The notes: a model not told the origin generated them from the sequence alone. A DNA stretch of 54,532 nucleotides from Pseudanabaena biceps PCC 7429 (GCF_000332215.1 NZ_ALWB01000004.1:1-54532), one strand, 5' to 3'. Positions 34,417 through 44,825 are shown, numbered from the stretch's first letter. A program made the numbers and translations.

Positions 34417-35493
34417 ATGATCGCAACTGAAAAAATTCCCGCTACCGTCCTCACAGGCTTTCTTGGTGCAGGAAAAACGACATTACTCAATCACATACTC
34501 ACCGCAGAGCATGGCAAAAAAGTTGCCGTCATAGTCAATGAGTTCGGCGAAATCGGTATCGATCAACAACTAGTGATCGGTGCTGATGAAGAAATTTTTG
34601 AAATGAATAATGGCTGTATTTGTTGCACAGTGCGCGGCGATCTCATTCGGATTATTGGCAACCTCATGCGCCGCCGTCATAAGTTCGATCATCTCTTGAT
34701 CGAAACTACTGGTCTCGCCGATCCTGGTCCTGTGATTCAGACTTTCTTTATGGATGAAGACATTTATCGTCAGGTCGATCTGGATGCGGTGGTGACTGTA
34801 GTTGATGCTAAGCATGTCCAACAGCATTGGGGCGATCGCGAAGTTCTTGAACAGATTGGCTTTGCTGATGTGATTCTCTTGAATAAAACCGATCTCGTAA
34901 CTAAGGCTGAACTGGATGAACTGGAAGCGAAAATCAAGCATCTCAACGTTCTGGCAAAGGTCTCTCGCGTTCAACTCAATCAAGATAAGGTTGAAGATAG
35001 CGTTAACAAAGTGATTAACGTTGGCGGTTTTGATTTAACTCGTATTCTCGAAAAAAATCCTGAGTTTGTTACCCCTAAAGGAGAAGCATCTCACGATCAT
35101 CATGACCACGAGCATGGCGATCACGATCATCACGACGGGCATGATCACGATCATCACGACGGGCATGATCACGATCATCATCACCATATCCATGATGAAG
35201 AGGTCGGCTCTGTGAGTATTGTAGAGACAGGATCCGTAAATCCATACAAATTTCAAGAATGGATTAACGAACTGTTAAAAACCCAAGGTCAAGATATCTT
35301 CCGTTCCAAGGGAATTATTAATCTTTCGGGTGCAGAGGAGCGACTGGTATTTCAAGGCGTACATATGCAGTTTGACGCAACTCGCGATCGCCCTTGGAAA
35401 AAAGACGAACTTCGGAAAAACCAATTGGTGTTTATCGGCAGGCACCTTGAGGCAGATAAACTGCGCAACAGTTTCCGTCTTTGTTTGGTATAG
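34417..35493 (+). CDS. CobW/COG0523 G3E-family GTPase with His-rich loop
   Basis: This 358-residue metallochaperone-type GTPase has the P-loop GFLGAGKTTLLNH near the N-terminus, Walker B-like EFGEIGIDQ, the metal-binding CxCC motif (GCICC, about residues 67-71), NKTD, and a C-terminal CobW_C domain ending in RNSFRLCLV. Between the domains lies a loop of about 35 residues almost wholly His, Asp and Gly, encoded partly by an exact 24-bp tandem repeat. Such loops bind zinc, cobalt or nickel. Members deliver metals to target enzymes, often under zinc limitation; which metal is open. It starts 22 bases after the REC-GGDEF-EAL stop, so cotranscription is possible though function seems unrelated. 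Confidence 0.92.
   Translation: MIATEKIPATVLTGFLGAGKTTLLNHILTAEHGKKVAVIVNEFGEIGIDQQLVIGADEEIFEMNNGCICCTVRGDLIRIIGNLMRRRHKFDHLLIETTGLADPGPVIQTFFMDEDIYRQVDLDAVVTVVDAKHVQQHWGDREVLEQIGFADVILLNKTDLVTKAELDELEAKIKHLNVLAKVSRVQLNQDKVEDSVNKVINVGGFDLTRILEKNPEFVTPKGEASHDHHDHEHGDHDHHDGHDHDHHDGHDHDHHHHIHDEEVGSVSIVETGSVNPYKFQEWINELLKTQGQDIFRSKGIINLSGAEERLVFQGVHMQFDATRDRPWKKDELRKNQLVFIGRHLEADKLRNSFRLCLV
35119..35180 (+). repeat. 24-bp in-frame tandem repeat coding for the His-rich loop
   Basis: The unit GATCACGATCATCACGACGG plus GCAT occurs twice exactly and a third time in part, encoding DHDHHDGH. Confidence 0.95.
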
Positions 35494-35508
35494 CTTTCGC
35501 CAATTATA

Positions 35509-35615
35509 TTACAGCGCTTTGCGCTCAAACCCAAACCAAGGAAATTTTTGAAAGCGTTGCGAAGCAACGCTTTCAAAAATTTCCTTGGTTTGGGTTTGAG
35601 CGCAAAGCGCTGTAA
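35509..35615. repeat. Family C 107-nt perfect inverted repeat (copy 2)
   Basis: Two arms of 52 nt, identical in inverted order, flank a GAA loop. The outer part reads TTACAGCGCTTTGCGCTCAA, the inner part is the arm also found at 5812-5872. Perfect arms of this size suggest recent insertion or gene conversion. Confidence 0.9.
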
Positions 35616-35703
35616 TTCACGAAAGTGTCACAATACTTTTGTGAATTAAAAACTAAGCCTAATACCAAAACTAAAAATGGCGTAGCCATTTTTAGTTTTG
35701 GTA
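35616..35703. repeat. Family D hairpins between the COG0523 gene and atpC
   Basis: A hairpin of TTCACGAAAGTGT/ACTTTTGTGAA type is followed at 35663-35703 by TACCAAAACTAAAAATGGC and its exact inverse. The second hairpin abuts the stop codon of atpC and probably terminates the atp operon. Confidence 0.75.
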
Positions 35704-36108
35704 TTAGAGCGGAGTAGTTGCTTGCACTCTAGCGCGAGCATTTCTCACATTTTGTTCGGCTTGGATTTTACCTTGCTTATCTTCAGTCTTAATGCCAGCT
35801 AAAGCCTGCTCGGCTTCTTCCAACTTTTTGCGAGCTTCGTCAGAATTAATTTCACTACCTAATTCGCCACTACGAACTAGCACAGTTACTTCATTTTCTT
35901 CAACTTCAGCAAAACCACCCGTAAGAGCGATCGCCGACCAAGCTTTGTCTTTACGTAGACGTAACACACCTACTTCAAGCGCCGAAATCAGAGGGGCGTG
36001 ATCGGTCAAAATACCCAATTGCCCTGTGGAACTAGGTAAAATCACTTCCTCTGCGACAGTATCCAGAATCGTCCGATCTGGGGAAATTACTTTTACAGTT
36101 AGGGTCAT
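35704..36108 (-). CDS. atpC: ATP synthase F1 subunit epsilon
   Basis: Epsilon is a central-stalk subunit of the thylakoid/plasma-membrane F1Fo ATP synthase that couples rotation and limits ATP hydrolysis. The protein has 134 residues, starting MTLTVKVISPDRTILDTVAEEVILPSSTGQLGILTDHAPLISALEVG, which is the conserved N-terminal beta-sandwich. The C-terminal helical hairpin (DEARKKLEEAEQAL to RARVQATTPL) follows. It lies 118 bases downstream of atpD, the usual cyanobacterial beta-epsilon arrangement apart from the main atp cluster. The spacer contains an inverted array of TTAGCTATTAGCCG repeats. Confidence 0.97.
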   Translation of the reverse strand: MTLTVKVISPDRTILDTVAEEVILPSSTGQLGILTDHAPLISALEVGVLRLRKDKAWSAIALTGGFAEVEENEVTVLVRSGELGSEINSDEARKKLEEAEQALAGIKTEDKQGKIQAEQNVRNARARVQATTPL

Positions 36109-36133
36109 TTTTTAAAATATTTGGTTATTTTTT

Positions 36134-36219
36134 TAGCTATTAGCCGTTAGCTATTAGCCGTTAGCTATTAGCTGTTAGCTTTTCATGAGCTAAACGCTAA
36201 CAGCTAAATGCTAATAGCC
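36134..36219. repeat. Tandem/inverted repeat in the atpD-atpC spacer
   Basis: Three 14-bp units AGCTATTAGCCGTT are followed by inverted relatives (AGCTAAACGCTAACAGCTAAA, TGCTAATAGCC), so the transcript can form a long imperfect hairpin between the beta and epsilon genes. Confidence 0.8.
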
Positions 36220-36226
36220 AAAATGC

Positions 36227-37669
<1,443 letters not shown>

Positions 37670-37855
37670 TTACTCCAGCCTCTTAACTTAGAATCTAAAA
37701 AATTTGCAATGAAATGACGTGCAAGAAAATGCAGTAGGTCAAACTATAAGAGTTTAACTTTTTTTGCGATCGCATATAAAGCTAACTGCTTCTCAAAATA
37801 TCATTTAATGGGGATCAAGCGATCGCGGGTTTGTGCAAAAGTTTGCTCAAATAAC

Positions 37856-39274
37856 CTACGGGCTGAGATATTTGGCAATTTCGGCGACGGTGATGGGGGT
37901 ATTGGTGGTGCTAGGCATATCGACAACTACTAAATAGCCATCTACCTTGCCTTTCCCAACGGTATTTAAGGCATCCAGAATCTTCGGCATATCTGCCTCG
38001 AGCAAGATTCCACGCTTATCATAAATTTCTAAGGCGGAAAGACATCCCAATGAGGCATTCCAATCAAAATTTTGGGGATTGACCAGCATCGCCTTACTTT
38101 GGAAGAAATCGATCGCTGCGCCACTGCCATGAATCCGAAACTCCGATCGCCCGACATTACCTGCCCAAAAGGTCTGCTGGATCGGGGTATATTTACGCCA
38201 CGAAGGAGGTAAGAGGGCTTGATAGGCTTGGAGATTGCCTGCGAATTTACCCTTTTGATTGGGTAAGAATGCGTTAACACCATCCTCAAAAGGGACAAAT
38301 AGATTCACCAGCGAAAACTGTCCGTAGGCGTGAAACACCTCGTCATCGGGCTGTAATGAGACCCCTTCCATACGGTAAATCCCTTGCGGAGTCCGCCCAT
38401 TGGTGAAGTACCAGTCAAGATTGCGCAGGGATTGCAGTAGCAAGGGGGTTGACCATAGTTGCTTGCCCTGCATGACAAATTTACCATTGCGATCTTTAAG
38501 AATCGCCACACACAATACATCGCGATTGGGGCGACAGAGCACGTACATATGAGCCTGTTGCGGCGCAATTTGCCATTTTAATAGGTCAGAGAGATTGGGA
38601 AGGGTTGTGTTTTCATTGAGTTGGCGATCGCCTAAAACTGCTTGTAATGTATTTCTCAGGTATAAATCTTGTGACCAATTGGGAAAGCGTTGTTGCACCC
38701 TCAGACTTAGTTTTGCTATTGAAGAAGAATTGGGGCTATCTTGCCCTGTCTTGGCTAGGGCTACTAGGGATAGGGCAACCCATTGGGGGTCATTGCTTGA
38801 GTTTACGGTGTTTAAAAAAGACTGTTGCAGTCTGCCATAGACCGCAGGCTTAATTCGATATAATTCCATGCCTACCTGCATCGCCGTATCGATAATCCCT
38901 TTTTGCGGATCGCTGAGATTCGGTGCTGTCGTCATTTGTAGGATGTTTTCTAAGGCTTGCACGGCATAATCTTTTTCGGGTGCTAATACGCCGATCGCCC
39001 ATAGAGAATCTTGCCAATGGGGGGCATTGCTTTCGGTAAGAGGATATTTCTGGAGATCGAATCGGCTGGGATTCGCCTTTTGCACTTGATCTTGGATTTG
39101 GGATTTTCTTGCCGTCTCAGTAGCTTTGGGTTGATAAGCGCGAATTGCTGGGGTCTGAGCCTTTACGGTGGGTGGGGTAGTTGCCGAAACAACAAAAAAA
39201 GCGATCGCCGCTAAAGCACTGGACGTTAGTTGATACATAGAAATTCTTGTCACAAGAAAATAGGGAAAACGCAA
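37856..39274 (-). CDS. Exported L,D-transpeptidase-like (YkuD-type) protein
   Basis: This 472-residue protein has an N-terminal signal peptide ending near VKAQTP. The middle (about 60-230) is helical and uncharacterised. The C-terminal half looks like a YkuD domain: TPQGIYRMEG near 308, RIHGSGAAIDF near 378, and SLGCLSALEIYD near 408, matching the H-x14-17-S-x-G-C-x pattern of L,D-transpeptidases, with Ser instead of the usual Arg after the Cys region. It may therefore cross-link peptidoglycan or be a divergent relative. Start is ambiguous: TTG 39274 supplies arginines expected of a signal peptide n-region (MRFPYFLVTRIS), while ATG 39238 gives a charge-free one. tRNA-Ala is 21 bases upstream on the same strand. 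Confidence 0.7.
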   Translation of the reverse strand: MRFPYFLVTRISMYQLTSSALAAIAFFVVSATTPPTVKAQTPAIRAYQPKATETARKSQIQDQVQKANPSRFDLQKYPLTESNAPHWQDSLWAIGVLAPEKDYAVQALENILQMTTAPNLSDPQKGIIDTAMQVGMELYRIKPAVYGRLQQSFLNTVNSSNDPQWVALSLVALAKTGQDSPNSSSIAKLSLRVQQRFPNWSQDLYLRNTLQAVLGDRQLNENTTLPNLSDLLKWQIAPQQAHMYVLCRPNRDVLCVAILKDRNGKFVMQGKQLWSTPLLLQSLRNLDWYFTNGRTPQGIYRMEGVSLQPDDEVFHAYGQFSLVNLFVPFEDGVNAFLPNQKGKFAGNLQAYQALLPPSWRKYTPIQQTFWAGNVGRSEFRIHGSGAAIDFFQSKAMLVNPQNFDWNASLGCLSALEIYDKRGILLEADMPKILDALNTVGKGKVDGYLVVVDMPSTTNTPITVAEIAKYLSP

Positions 39275-39295
39275 TGCGCTCTCCCTATTTTAGTA

Positions 39296-39368
39296 TGGAG
39301 CTAAGCGGATTCGAACCGCTGGCCCTCTCAATGCCATTGAGATGCGCTACCAACTGCGCTATAGCCCC
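39296..39368 (-). tRNA. tRNA-Ala (GGC)
   Basis: A 73-nt cloverleaf: acceptor GGGGCTA/TAGCTCC with the alanine identity pair G3-U70, D stem GCGC/GCGC, anticodon loop ATGGCAT (anticodon GGC), T loop TTCGAAT, discriminator A. CCA is not encoded. Confidence 0.96.
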
Positions 39369-39554
39369 TAACCACTGAAAAAATTTAAATAATTTATCAG
39401 CTTGTCTATAATCGCTCAAATTGAGTTGTATGTCAAATGCGATCGCAAAATTTTTTTTATGGACTGGAAATCGGCATAACCAGTTGCATCTCGATCAAAA
39501 AATTAAATTTCTCCAGAGCTTGACTCTCCATCTGACTAGAGATTGTATAAGTAA

Positions 39555-39673
39555 TAAGTAGCTAAGCCAAACCTAGAAGAGCGTACCGCCCGCGTAGCGG
39601 GCGGTACGCTCTTCTAGGTTTTAAGATGGTGTAGCCATTTTTAGTTTTGGTATTAATTATGCCCAGCTAGTTA
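39555..39673. repeat. Composite family A element with a family D piece inside (copy 8)
   Basis: Ends TAAGTAGCTAAGCC and TTAATTATGCCCAGCTAGTTA bracket the standard GAGCGTACCGCCCGC hairpin and, in the right arm, a segment (TAGCCATTTTTAGTTTTGGT) identical to part of the family D hairpin at 35663-35703. Confidence 0.8.
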
Positions 39674-39784
39674 GCGAAGTTGAAGCTGCTCTCAACTCAT
39701 TTAGGATGGCTATAGATTTAATTGAGTTTTTGCTTGAATTTTTACTTGAATTTTGAGTGGGTTTTAGGAGGTCAAGCCCTAACT

Positions 39785-40198
39785 ATGGTGATTACATCAT
39801 CTCAGGAGCTATTACTCCAAATCGGTCAAGTTGCGGCTAAGAGTCAAGTTCCAATCAAAACAATTCGCTATTACGAAGAACTGGGCTTAGTAAAGTCTGC
39901 GGGACGTACCGAGGGAAAGTTTCGGTTGTTTGCCCCTGAGACGATCGCACGCATTGCTTTTATCAAGAGATTACAAAAATTAGGATTGAGCCTGCAAGAA
40001 ATTGCTGAGATCTTGGCGGTTTATGATCGTGGCTTGACTCCTTGTGCGGAGATTAAGCAGCAACTAGAGCGTCAGATCCTAGAGATAGATCGGCGTATTA
40101 CAGAATTAATGACTTTACGTAGTGAGATTAGTGAATTGCTAGAAGACTGGACACCCCACCCCAAAGCGATCGCTGGAGAGATTTGCCCAATTTTATAG
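39785..40198 (+). CDS. MerR-family metal-responsive regulator
   Basis: This 137-residue activator has the MerR winged helix ([45 protein letters not shown]) and a long dimerisation helix. Metal-site cysteines: one in [12 protein letters not shown] (equivalent to Cys79 of ZntR/Cys82 of MerR) and one in the C-terminal GEICPIL. This pair resembles CueR/ZntR-like sensors but lacks the second Cys of the CueR loop, so the metal is unclear; the downstream copper pump argues for Cu+. ATG 39785 with AGGAGG 12 bases upstream is preferred over 39722. It is the first gene of an operon with the P1B-ATPase, 56 bases away. Confidence 0.9.
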   Translation: MVITSSQELLLQIGQVAAKSQVPIKTIRYYEELGLVKSAGRTEGKFRLFAPETIARIAFIKRLQKLGLSLQEIAEILAVYDRGLTPCAEIKQQLERQILEIDRRITELMTLRSEISELLEDWTPHPKAIAGEICPIL

Positions 40199-40254
40199 CG
40201 ATTTTTATAGCGGTTTTTATAGCCCCAGTTAACAATTTAGGGATCAAGAAAAAA

Positions 40255-42489
40255 ATGGAAAAGATGACCATGCAACTGCGAGGGATGCATTGCGCCTCTT
40301 GCGCCACTAGCATCGAATCCATGACCAGTGCGATGGATGGCGTAATCAGCAGCAATGTTAATTTTGCGATCGCGCAAATAGCGATCGCCTACAACCCCAA
40401 AAAGACTAGCATCGATACAATTCAAAAAGCGATCGCTAATCTCGGTTACGAAGCACTCTTGCCAGATCATTCGGTTGATGCCTTGGAGATAGACAAGAAA
40501 TTACGCTTAAGGGAATCTCAAGCCCTCATGCGTAAAGTTTGCCTAGGGGGTGTAGTTAGTGCGACTTTGGTAATTGGCTCGCTTCCAATGATGACAGGAT
40601 TAAATATGCCGATTATTCCTGATTGGATGTCACAACCTTGGTTCCAACTTTGTCTCACTTTACCCGTGCAGATTTGGTGTGGTAGTTCTTTTTACATCGG
40701 AGCTTGGAAGGCTTTTAAAAATCACACCGCTACGATGGATACCCTAATTGCTTTAGGAACATTGTCAGCTTTTTCCTACTCTCTCACGGTCACTTTCAAC
40801 CCTAACTTCTTCATTGTCCAAGGGCTACAACCTGAGGTTTACTACGAAGTTTCGGTGGTGGTAATTACACTCATTTTATTGGGCAAGTTATTTGAAAATC
40901 ATGCCAAAAGTGAAACCTCCGAGGCTATTCGGAGGTTAATCGGGTTGCAGCCCAAAACAGCTAGAGTTGTTAAGGATGGAACCGAAGTCGATATTCCCAT
41001 TGAGAATGTCCAGATCGGCGACATCATTCTCATCCGTCCTGGCGAGAAAATCCCCGTCGATGGGGAAGTGATCGCAGGGAGTTCCACGGTAGATGAATCC
41101 ATAATTACGGGTGAAAGTATACCCATCGAAAAGCAAATTGGCGATCGCTTGATCGGGGCAACTATTAATAAAAACGGTAGCCTCCAGATGAGAGCCAGTC
41201 ATGTGGGAAAAGATACCGTGTTAGCCCAGATTGTCAGCCTCGTCCAACAAGCTCAAGGCTCTAAAGCGCCAATTCAACGATTAGCCGATCTGGTAACGGG
41301 CTGGTTTGTACCTGTGGTGATTTCCATTGCGATCGTTACCTTCGTGATTTGGTTCGATGTGATGGGAAATTTAACATTGGCAACTATTTCCGCGATTGGC
41401 GTACTAATTATTGCCTGTCCTTGTGCCTTGGGGCTAGCCGCACCAACTTCGATTATGGTGGGTACTGGCAAAGGAGCCGAGCATGGCATCTTGATTAAAG
41501 ATGCAGGTAGTTTAGAACTTGCCCATAAAATTCAGACGATTTTAGTCGATAAGACTGGCACAATCACCGAGGGTAAACCGACAGTGACGGATGTTTGGAC
41601 GATCGATGGAGATAATAGTGAATTATTGAGACTGGTCGCAGCGGTCGAGCGCAACTCCGAACATCCTCTAGCGGAAGCAGTGGTGGCGCACGCGAAACAG
41701 CAGGGGCTAGATGTGCCTGATGTGGTTGATTTTAAGGCGATCGCTGGTAGTGGAGTGCAAGGCAAAGTTGGAAATGTCACCGTTCAAGTTGGCACGAGGC
41801 TGTGGATGGATGAACTGCAAATTGATACTGAGGTGCTCCATCAATATCAAAATGCTTGGGAAATGGGTGGTAAAACGGTGATTTTAATTGTGATCGATCG
41901 CGTAGCACGGGGATTAATTGGCATCGCCGATAGGGTTAAGCCCTCTTCTCATGCGGCAATCCATAGCTTACAGCGGATGAACATTGAAGTAGTTATGCTC
42001 ACGGGGGATCATCTCCTCACGGCCGAAGCGATCGCCCGCGAAGTTGGGATCGAACGGATATTTGCCCAAGTGCGTCCAGACCAAAAAGCGGCAAAAATCC
42101 ATGAATTGCAGTCCACTGGAAAAGTTGTGGCGATGGTTGGCGATGGCATCAATGACGCTCCCGCCTTAGCTCAAGCCGATGTCGGTATCGCCATTGGTAC
42201 GGGCACTGATGTGGCGATCGCCGCTAGCGATATCACCCTAATTTCTGGCAATCTACAGGGAATCGTGACTGCGATTCAACTCAGCTGCGCCACTATGCGC
42301 AATATCCAGCAGAATCTCTTTTTTGCTTTTATTTATAACGTTGCAGGCATCCCCATTGCCGCAGGGATTCTCTTCCCTTGGTTTGGATGGTTACTGAGTC
42401 CCATTATTGCAGGTGGAGCTATGGCATTTAGTTCCGTTTCCGTAGTCTCCAACGCTTTGCGCTTAAACCGCTTTCGACCAAAATTTTAA
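40255..42489 (+). CDS. copA: Copper-transporting P1B-type ATPase
   Basis: This 744-residue Cu+ exporter, or thylakoid/plasma membrane importer of the CtaA/PacS kind, has one N-terminal heavy-metal-associated domain with MHCASC (C13, C16). The ion-path motif CPC is at 388-390, phosphorylation site D432 lies in [15 protein letters not shown] carries the P1B His-Pro pair, [12 protein letters not shown] is the hinge, and [13 protein letters not shown] plus [16 protein letters not shown] provide the YN and M-x-x-SS motifs of Cu+ pumps. ATG 40255 has AGGGA upstream and starts just before the HMA domain; an in-frame ATG at 40183 inside the merR gene would add 24 hydrophobic residues and is unlikely. 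It is cotranscribed with the MerR gene. Confidence 0.95.
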   Translation: MEKMTMQLRGMHCASCATSIESMTSAMDGVISSNVNFAIAQIAIAYNPKKTSIDTIQKAIANLGYEALLPDHSVDALEIDKKLRLRESQALMRKVCLGGVVSATLVIGSLPMMTGLNMPIIPDWMSQPWFQLCLTLPVQIWCGSSFYIGAWKAFKNHTATMDTLIALGTLSAFSYSLTVTFNPNFFIVQGLQPEVYYEVSVVVITLILLGKLFENHAKSETSEAIRRLIGLQPKTARVVKDGTEVDIPIENVQIGDIILIRPGEKIPVDGEVIAGSSTVDESIITGESIPIEKQIGDRLIGATINKNGSLQMRASHVGKDTVLAQIVSLVQQAQGSKAPIQRLADLVTGWFVPVVISIAIVTFVIWFDVMGNLTLATISAIGVLIIACPCALGLAAPTSIMVGTGKGAEHGILIKDAGSLELAHKIQTILVDKTGTITEGKPTVTDVWTIDGDNSELLRLVAAVERNSEHPLAEAVVAHAKQQGLDVPDVVDFKAIAGSGVQGKVGNVTVQVGTRLWMDELQIDTEVLHQYQNAWEMGGKTVILIVIDRVARGLIGIADRVKPSSHAAIHSLQRMNIEVVMLTGDHLLTAEAIAREVGIERIFAQVRPDQKAAKIHELQSTGKVVAMVGDGINDAPALAQADVGIAIGTGTDVAIAASDITLISGNLQGIVTAIQLSCATMRNIQQNLFFAFIYNVAGIPIAAGILFPWFGWLLSPIIAGGAMAFSSVSVVSNALRLNRFRPKF

Positions 42490-42515
42490 AAGATCTGATA
42501 CCCAAACTAAAAATC

Positions 42516-42773
42516 ATGCTCAACATAAAATTGATCGGGATGCTCATTAGCCTCTGTCTCTTAACAGCCAACGCATTCCCAGCATTTGGGGCAATGATGG
42601 CAGAAAATTCAGCGCGATCGCCTAAATTCCAAAAAATTGAACAGCCTCTTCTGCTTAAAATTGGTCTCAGCGCTGGAGGAATTGCCCTCATTAGCGCTCA
42701 GCTATGGTGGTTTCTCGGTTACAAAAAGCAGTCAGTCCAAAAACTTGAAGTCCCTTCTTCTCAATCCAAGTAA
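42516..42773 (+). CDS. Small membrane protein at the end of the copper operon
   Basis: This 85-residue protein has a signal-like hydrophobic N-terminus (MLNIKLIGMLISLCLLTANAF) and a second membrane segment (LLLKIGLSAGGIALISAQLWWFL) followed by a short basic tail. It starts 26 bases after copA, so it belongs to the operon. The second helix resembles the membrane anchor of cupredoxin-domain proteins found in cyanobacterial copper operons, but no cupredoxin domain is present; it might be a truncated or stand-alone anchor. No known domain was recognised. Confidence 0.6.
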   Translation: MLNIKLIGMLISLCLLTANAFPAFGAMMAENSARSPKFQKIEQPLLLKIGLSAGGIALISAQLWWFLGYKKQSVQKLEVPSSQSK

Positions 42774-43212
42774 TGCCAATTCCCAAAATGGCATTGCCAT
42801 TTTGGGAATTTCAAAACCTTATACCAAAGCTCAAAATGGCTATGCCATTTTGAGCTTTGAAAACCCTTACTGGGTTTGGTTTTTAATTCACAAAAGTGTT
42901 GTCACACTTTCGTGAATTGGCATAGCTGAGGATGGGAGAATCTTTACGCCACTGGTCTTTGATGAGAAGAGAATGGCGGCGCAAAGCGCTGCCATTCTCT
43001 TCTTGAGTTCTAATACCAATTCACGAAAGTGTAACGACACTTTCGTGAATTAAAAAACAACCCCAGTAAGGTTTTGAGATTCCCAAAATGGTATTGCCAT
43101 TTTGGGAATTAGCATAATTTTCGCTACAGCTATAAGATAAGCCAGAGAGCGTACCGCCCGCGTAACGGACGGTACGCTCTCTGGCTTTGGGTTTTAATTA
43201 TGCTTAGCTACT
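42774..43212. repeat. Array of family D and family A elements
   Basis: In order: a double family D element (42774-42928; CCCAAAATGGC, then CTCAAAATGGC hairpins and a GTGTTGTCACACTTTCGTGAA end), a hairpin with GAATGGCGGCGCAAAGCGCT near 42970-43003, an inverted family D element (43012-43120) and a family A element (43140-43212) with core GAGCGTACCGCCCGC. No gene. Confidence 0.75.
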
Positions 43213-43570
43213 GAGATATCACTCAACCGCAAGAGAAGAACATCATTAAATTCTTTTTCTCACTTTCATGATTTTTCAAGTCAATGAATTAAGAGCTTCT
43301 ACTATTATATTTTGTTATATTTTGCAAAAACACAAGCCCCTAATCTACTAATTTTAAAAGAACTATGTAGCTAGTCCAAAGCAACAATAAAACCACAAAA
43401 GCCTTAGCGCAACCGTAATTGCACTAAGGCTTTTTCTTTGTTTTTAATTATACATAATTATACAATTTACAAATTAACCGACTTGACAAGCAGAATATTA
43501 TATAGTTTAGATCTGAGATAAATTATGACTTCAAAAAAGCATCCCCCCATTCCCAACATTATTTATCGAC
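43213..43570. other. AT-rich non-coding stretch with a terminator-like hairpin
   Basis: It contains AAAAGCCTTAG/CTAAGGCTTTT (43397-43435) with a long loop and a T run, of the form of a Rho-independent terminator, but no gene ends near it on either strand. The remainder is AT-rich, with a probable promoter for the gene at 43571. Confidence 0.5.
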
Positions 43571-44020
43571 ATGATCAATCCACGCAATATTTCCTATGGT
43601 TCGATTATTTATCTCATAATTCTATTCCTAGGATATACAGTTGTAGGATATATACTAGCCGCCTATAATGTTAATCTGCTTATTTTAATTGGAACTTATC
43701 TAATTACTTTAAGATTAGCGCAAACGGGAAGTTCTTCAATCAGTTTGGCGATCGCATGGATCTCTTTATGGCTGTGGGGTGGAGTATTTGTATGGGCAAA
43801 ACCGCTTGTTTTAGGAGAGATTAACCCTCAAACTATCGCTTTATTATTACTATCATGTTGGATACATATCACCAGCATGATTTTCTTATTAGCATTTGCT
43901 CAGCCCAGAATGTATAGAATTGGATTAAACAAACAAAACTCTATTTATGGCTTAATCATTCTTGTTTGGTCGGCAATGAGCATCGGCTGGCATATTTACC
44001 AACGAATTTCACCATTATAA
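43571..44020 (+). CDS. Small polytopic membrane protein, unknown
   Basis: This 149-residue protein has about four hydrophobic segments (roughly 9-45, 50-75, 87-112 and 122-140) and almost no soluble parts. I do not recognise a family; the Trp/Gly pattern WISLWLWGGVFVWAKPLV suggests a conserved small membrane protein. It is an isolated gene in a repeat-dense island, with low GC and few HIP1 sites. Start ATG 43571 is the first in frame. Confidence 0.55.
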   Translation: MINPRNISYGSIIYLIILFLGYTVVGYILAAYNVNLLILIGTYLITLRLAQTGSSSISLAIAWISLWLWGGVFVWAKPLVLGEINPQTIALLLLSCWIHITSMIFLLAFAQPRMYRIGLNKQNSIYGLIILVWSAMSIGWHIYQRISPL

Positions 44021-44033
44021 CTAACCATAATTA

Positions 44034-44243
44034 TAAGTAGCTAGATACAGTTAAATACAAAATCTCAAAAGCTACAGCACAATCTGTGCTTGTACTACAG
44101 CTTTTAATTCTGGGTTTTAATTATGCCCAGCTACTTATCCCAAATCCCAACATGGCTACGCCATTTTGAGCCTTGAAAACTCTTGCTGGGTCTTGTTTTT
44201 AATTCACAAAAGTGTTGTCAAATTTTTATGAATTGGCATTAAA
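44034..44243. repeat. Family A termini with TACAGC core, followed by family D
   Basis: At 44034-44137, TAAGTAGCTAGATACAGTTA and TTAATTATGCCCAGCTACTTA surround a degenerate AAAAGCTACAGCAC hairpin. At 44140-44243 there is a degenerate family D element. These copies carry more mismatches than others, so they are probably older. Confidence 0.75.
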
Positions 44244-44265
44244 TAACTATTAGCAAATAAATATT

Positions 44266-44688
44266 ATGAGCCAGATGCAAAGAAACTACAATTCAAGGGA
44301 TGCTGATTATTATATGGATCAGATTCCTTTGCCAATTCTTGAAAAATTAGATGAAGAAGAAAAAGCTAATCTAAAATCAGTAATTAATACGGCAATCCCC
44401 CAGCCATCACCCAAGTTGATCGATCTACGCTTTGCGATCGATGTAATATTTACCCGCTACTTTGTTGTGTTAATGATTGGTAAAGATCGACGCAAACAAC
44501 AAAGATCCTATGAAGTCAATGGTATTACCAAATTTGCTAATGTAGTCGCGGCAATCTTATTGATTATTGCCATGAGTTTACTCATCAGTACCGTTACAAT
44601 TCTCATTCTATATCTAATTAAATCTGCCTTAGGAATAGATTTATTTAAAGGGCATATTACAAATGTTTTACTTAATAACCAAAAGTAA
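44266..44688 (+). CDS. Small protein with one or two C-terminal membrane helices, unknown
   Basis: This 140-residue protein has an N-terminal soluble part of about 75 residues (DADYYMDQIPLPILEKLDEEEKANLKSVINTAIPQP, acidic), then IDVIFTRYFVVLMIGKDRRKQQRS and a strong membrane helix VVAAILLIIAMSLLISTVTILILYLIKSALGI. No recognised domain. Its stop codon lies two bases before a family A element. It may be transcribed alone. Confidence 0.55.
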   Translation: MSQMQRNYNSRDADYYMDQIPLPILEKLDEEEKANLKSVINTAIPQPSPKLIDLRFAIDVIFTRYFVVLMIGKDRRKQQRSYEVNGITKFANVVAAILLIIAMSLLISTVTILILYLIKSALGIDLFKGHITNVLLNNQK

Positions 44689-44689
44689 T

Positions 44690-44775
44690 TAAGCTTAAAA
44701 CCTAGAAGAGCGTACCGCCCGCGTAGCGGGCGGTACGCTCTCTGGTTTTGGTTTTTAATTATGCTGAACTACTTA
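44690..44775. repeat. Family A hairpin element (copy 11)
   Basis: Perfect GAGCGTACCGCCCGC hairpin at 44708-44740 with right end TTAATTATGCTGAACTACTTA. Nearly identical to 52607-52710 over its right two thirds. Confidence 0.85.
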
Positions 44776-44825
44776 ACCAAGAAAAAAAGGAATTGAGAAA
44801 TCCAGAAGATACCCAAATATTCTAT

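Noticed and set aside
35035-35256. Frame opposite the His-rich loop reading VMIVIMPV repeats
   Set aside because: Antisense shadow of the HDHHDGH repeat in the COG0523 gene.
40183-40254. Upstream start of copA overlapping merR
   Set aside because: Adds a hydrophobic stretch before the HMA domain; ATG 40255 has a ribosome-binding site and fits the family.
43397-43435. Small RNA gene ending at a terminator
   Set aside because: The hairpin fits a terminator, but I could not identify a promoter or structured RNA before it; it may just be another repeat.
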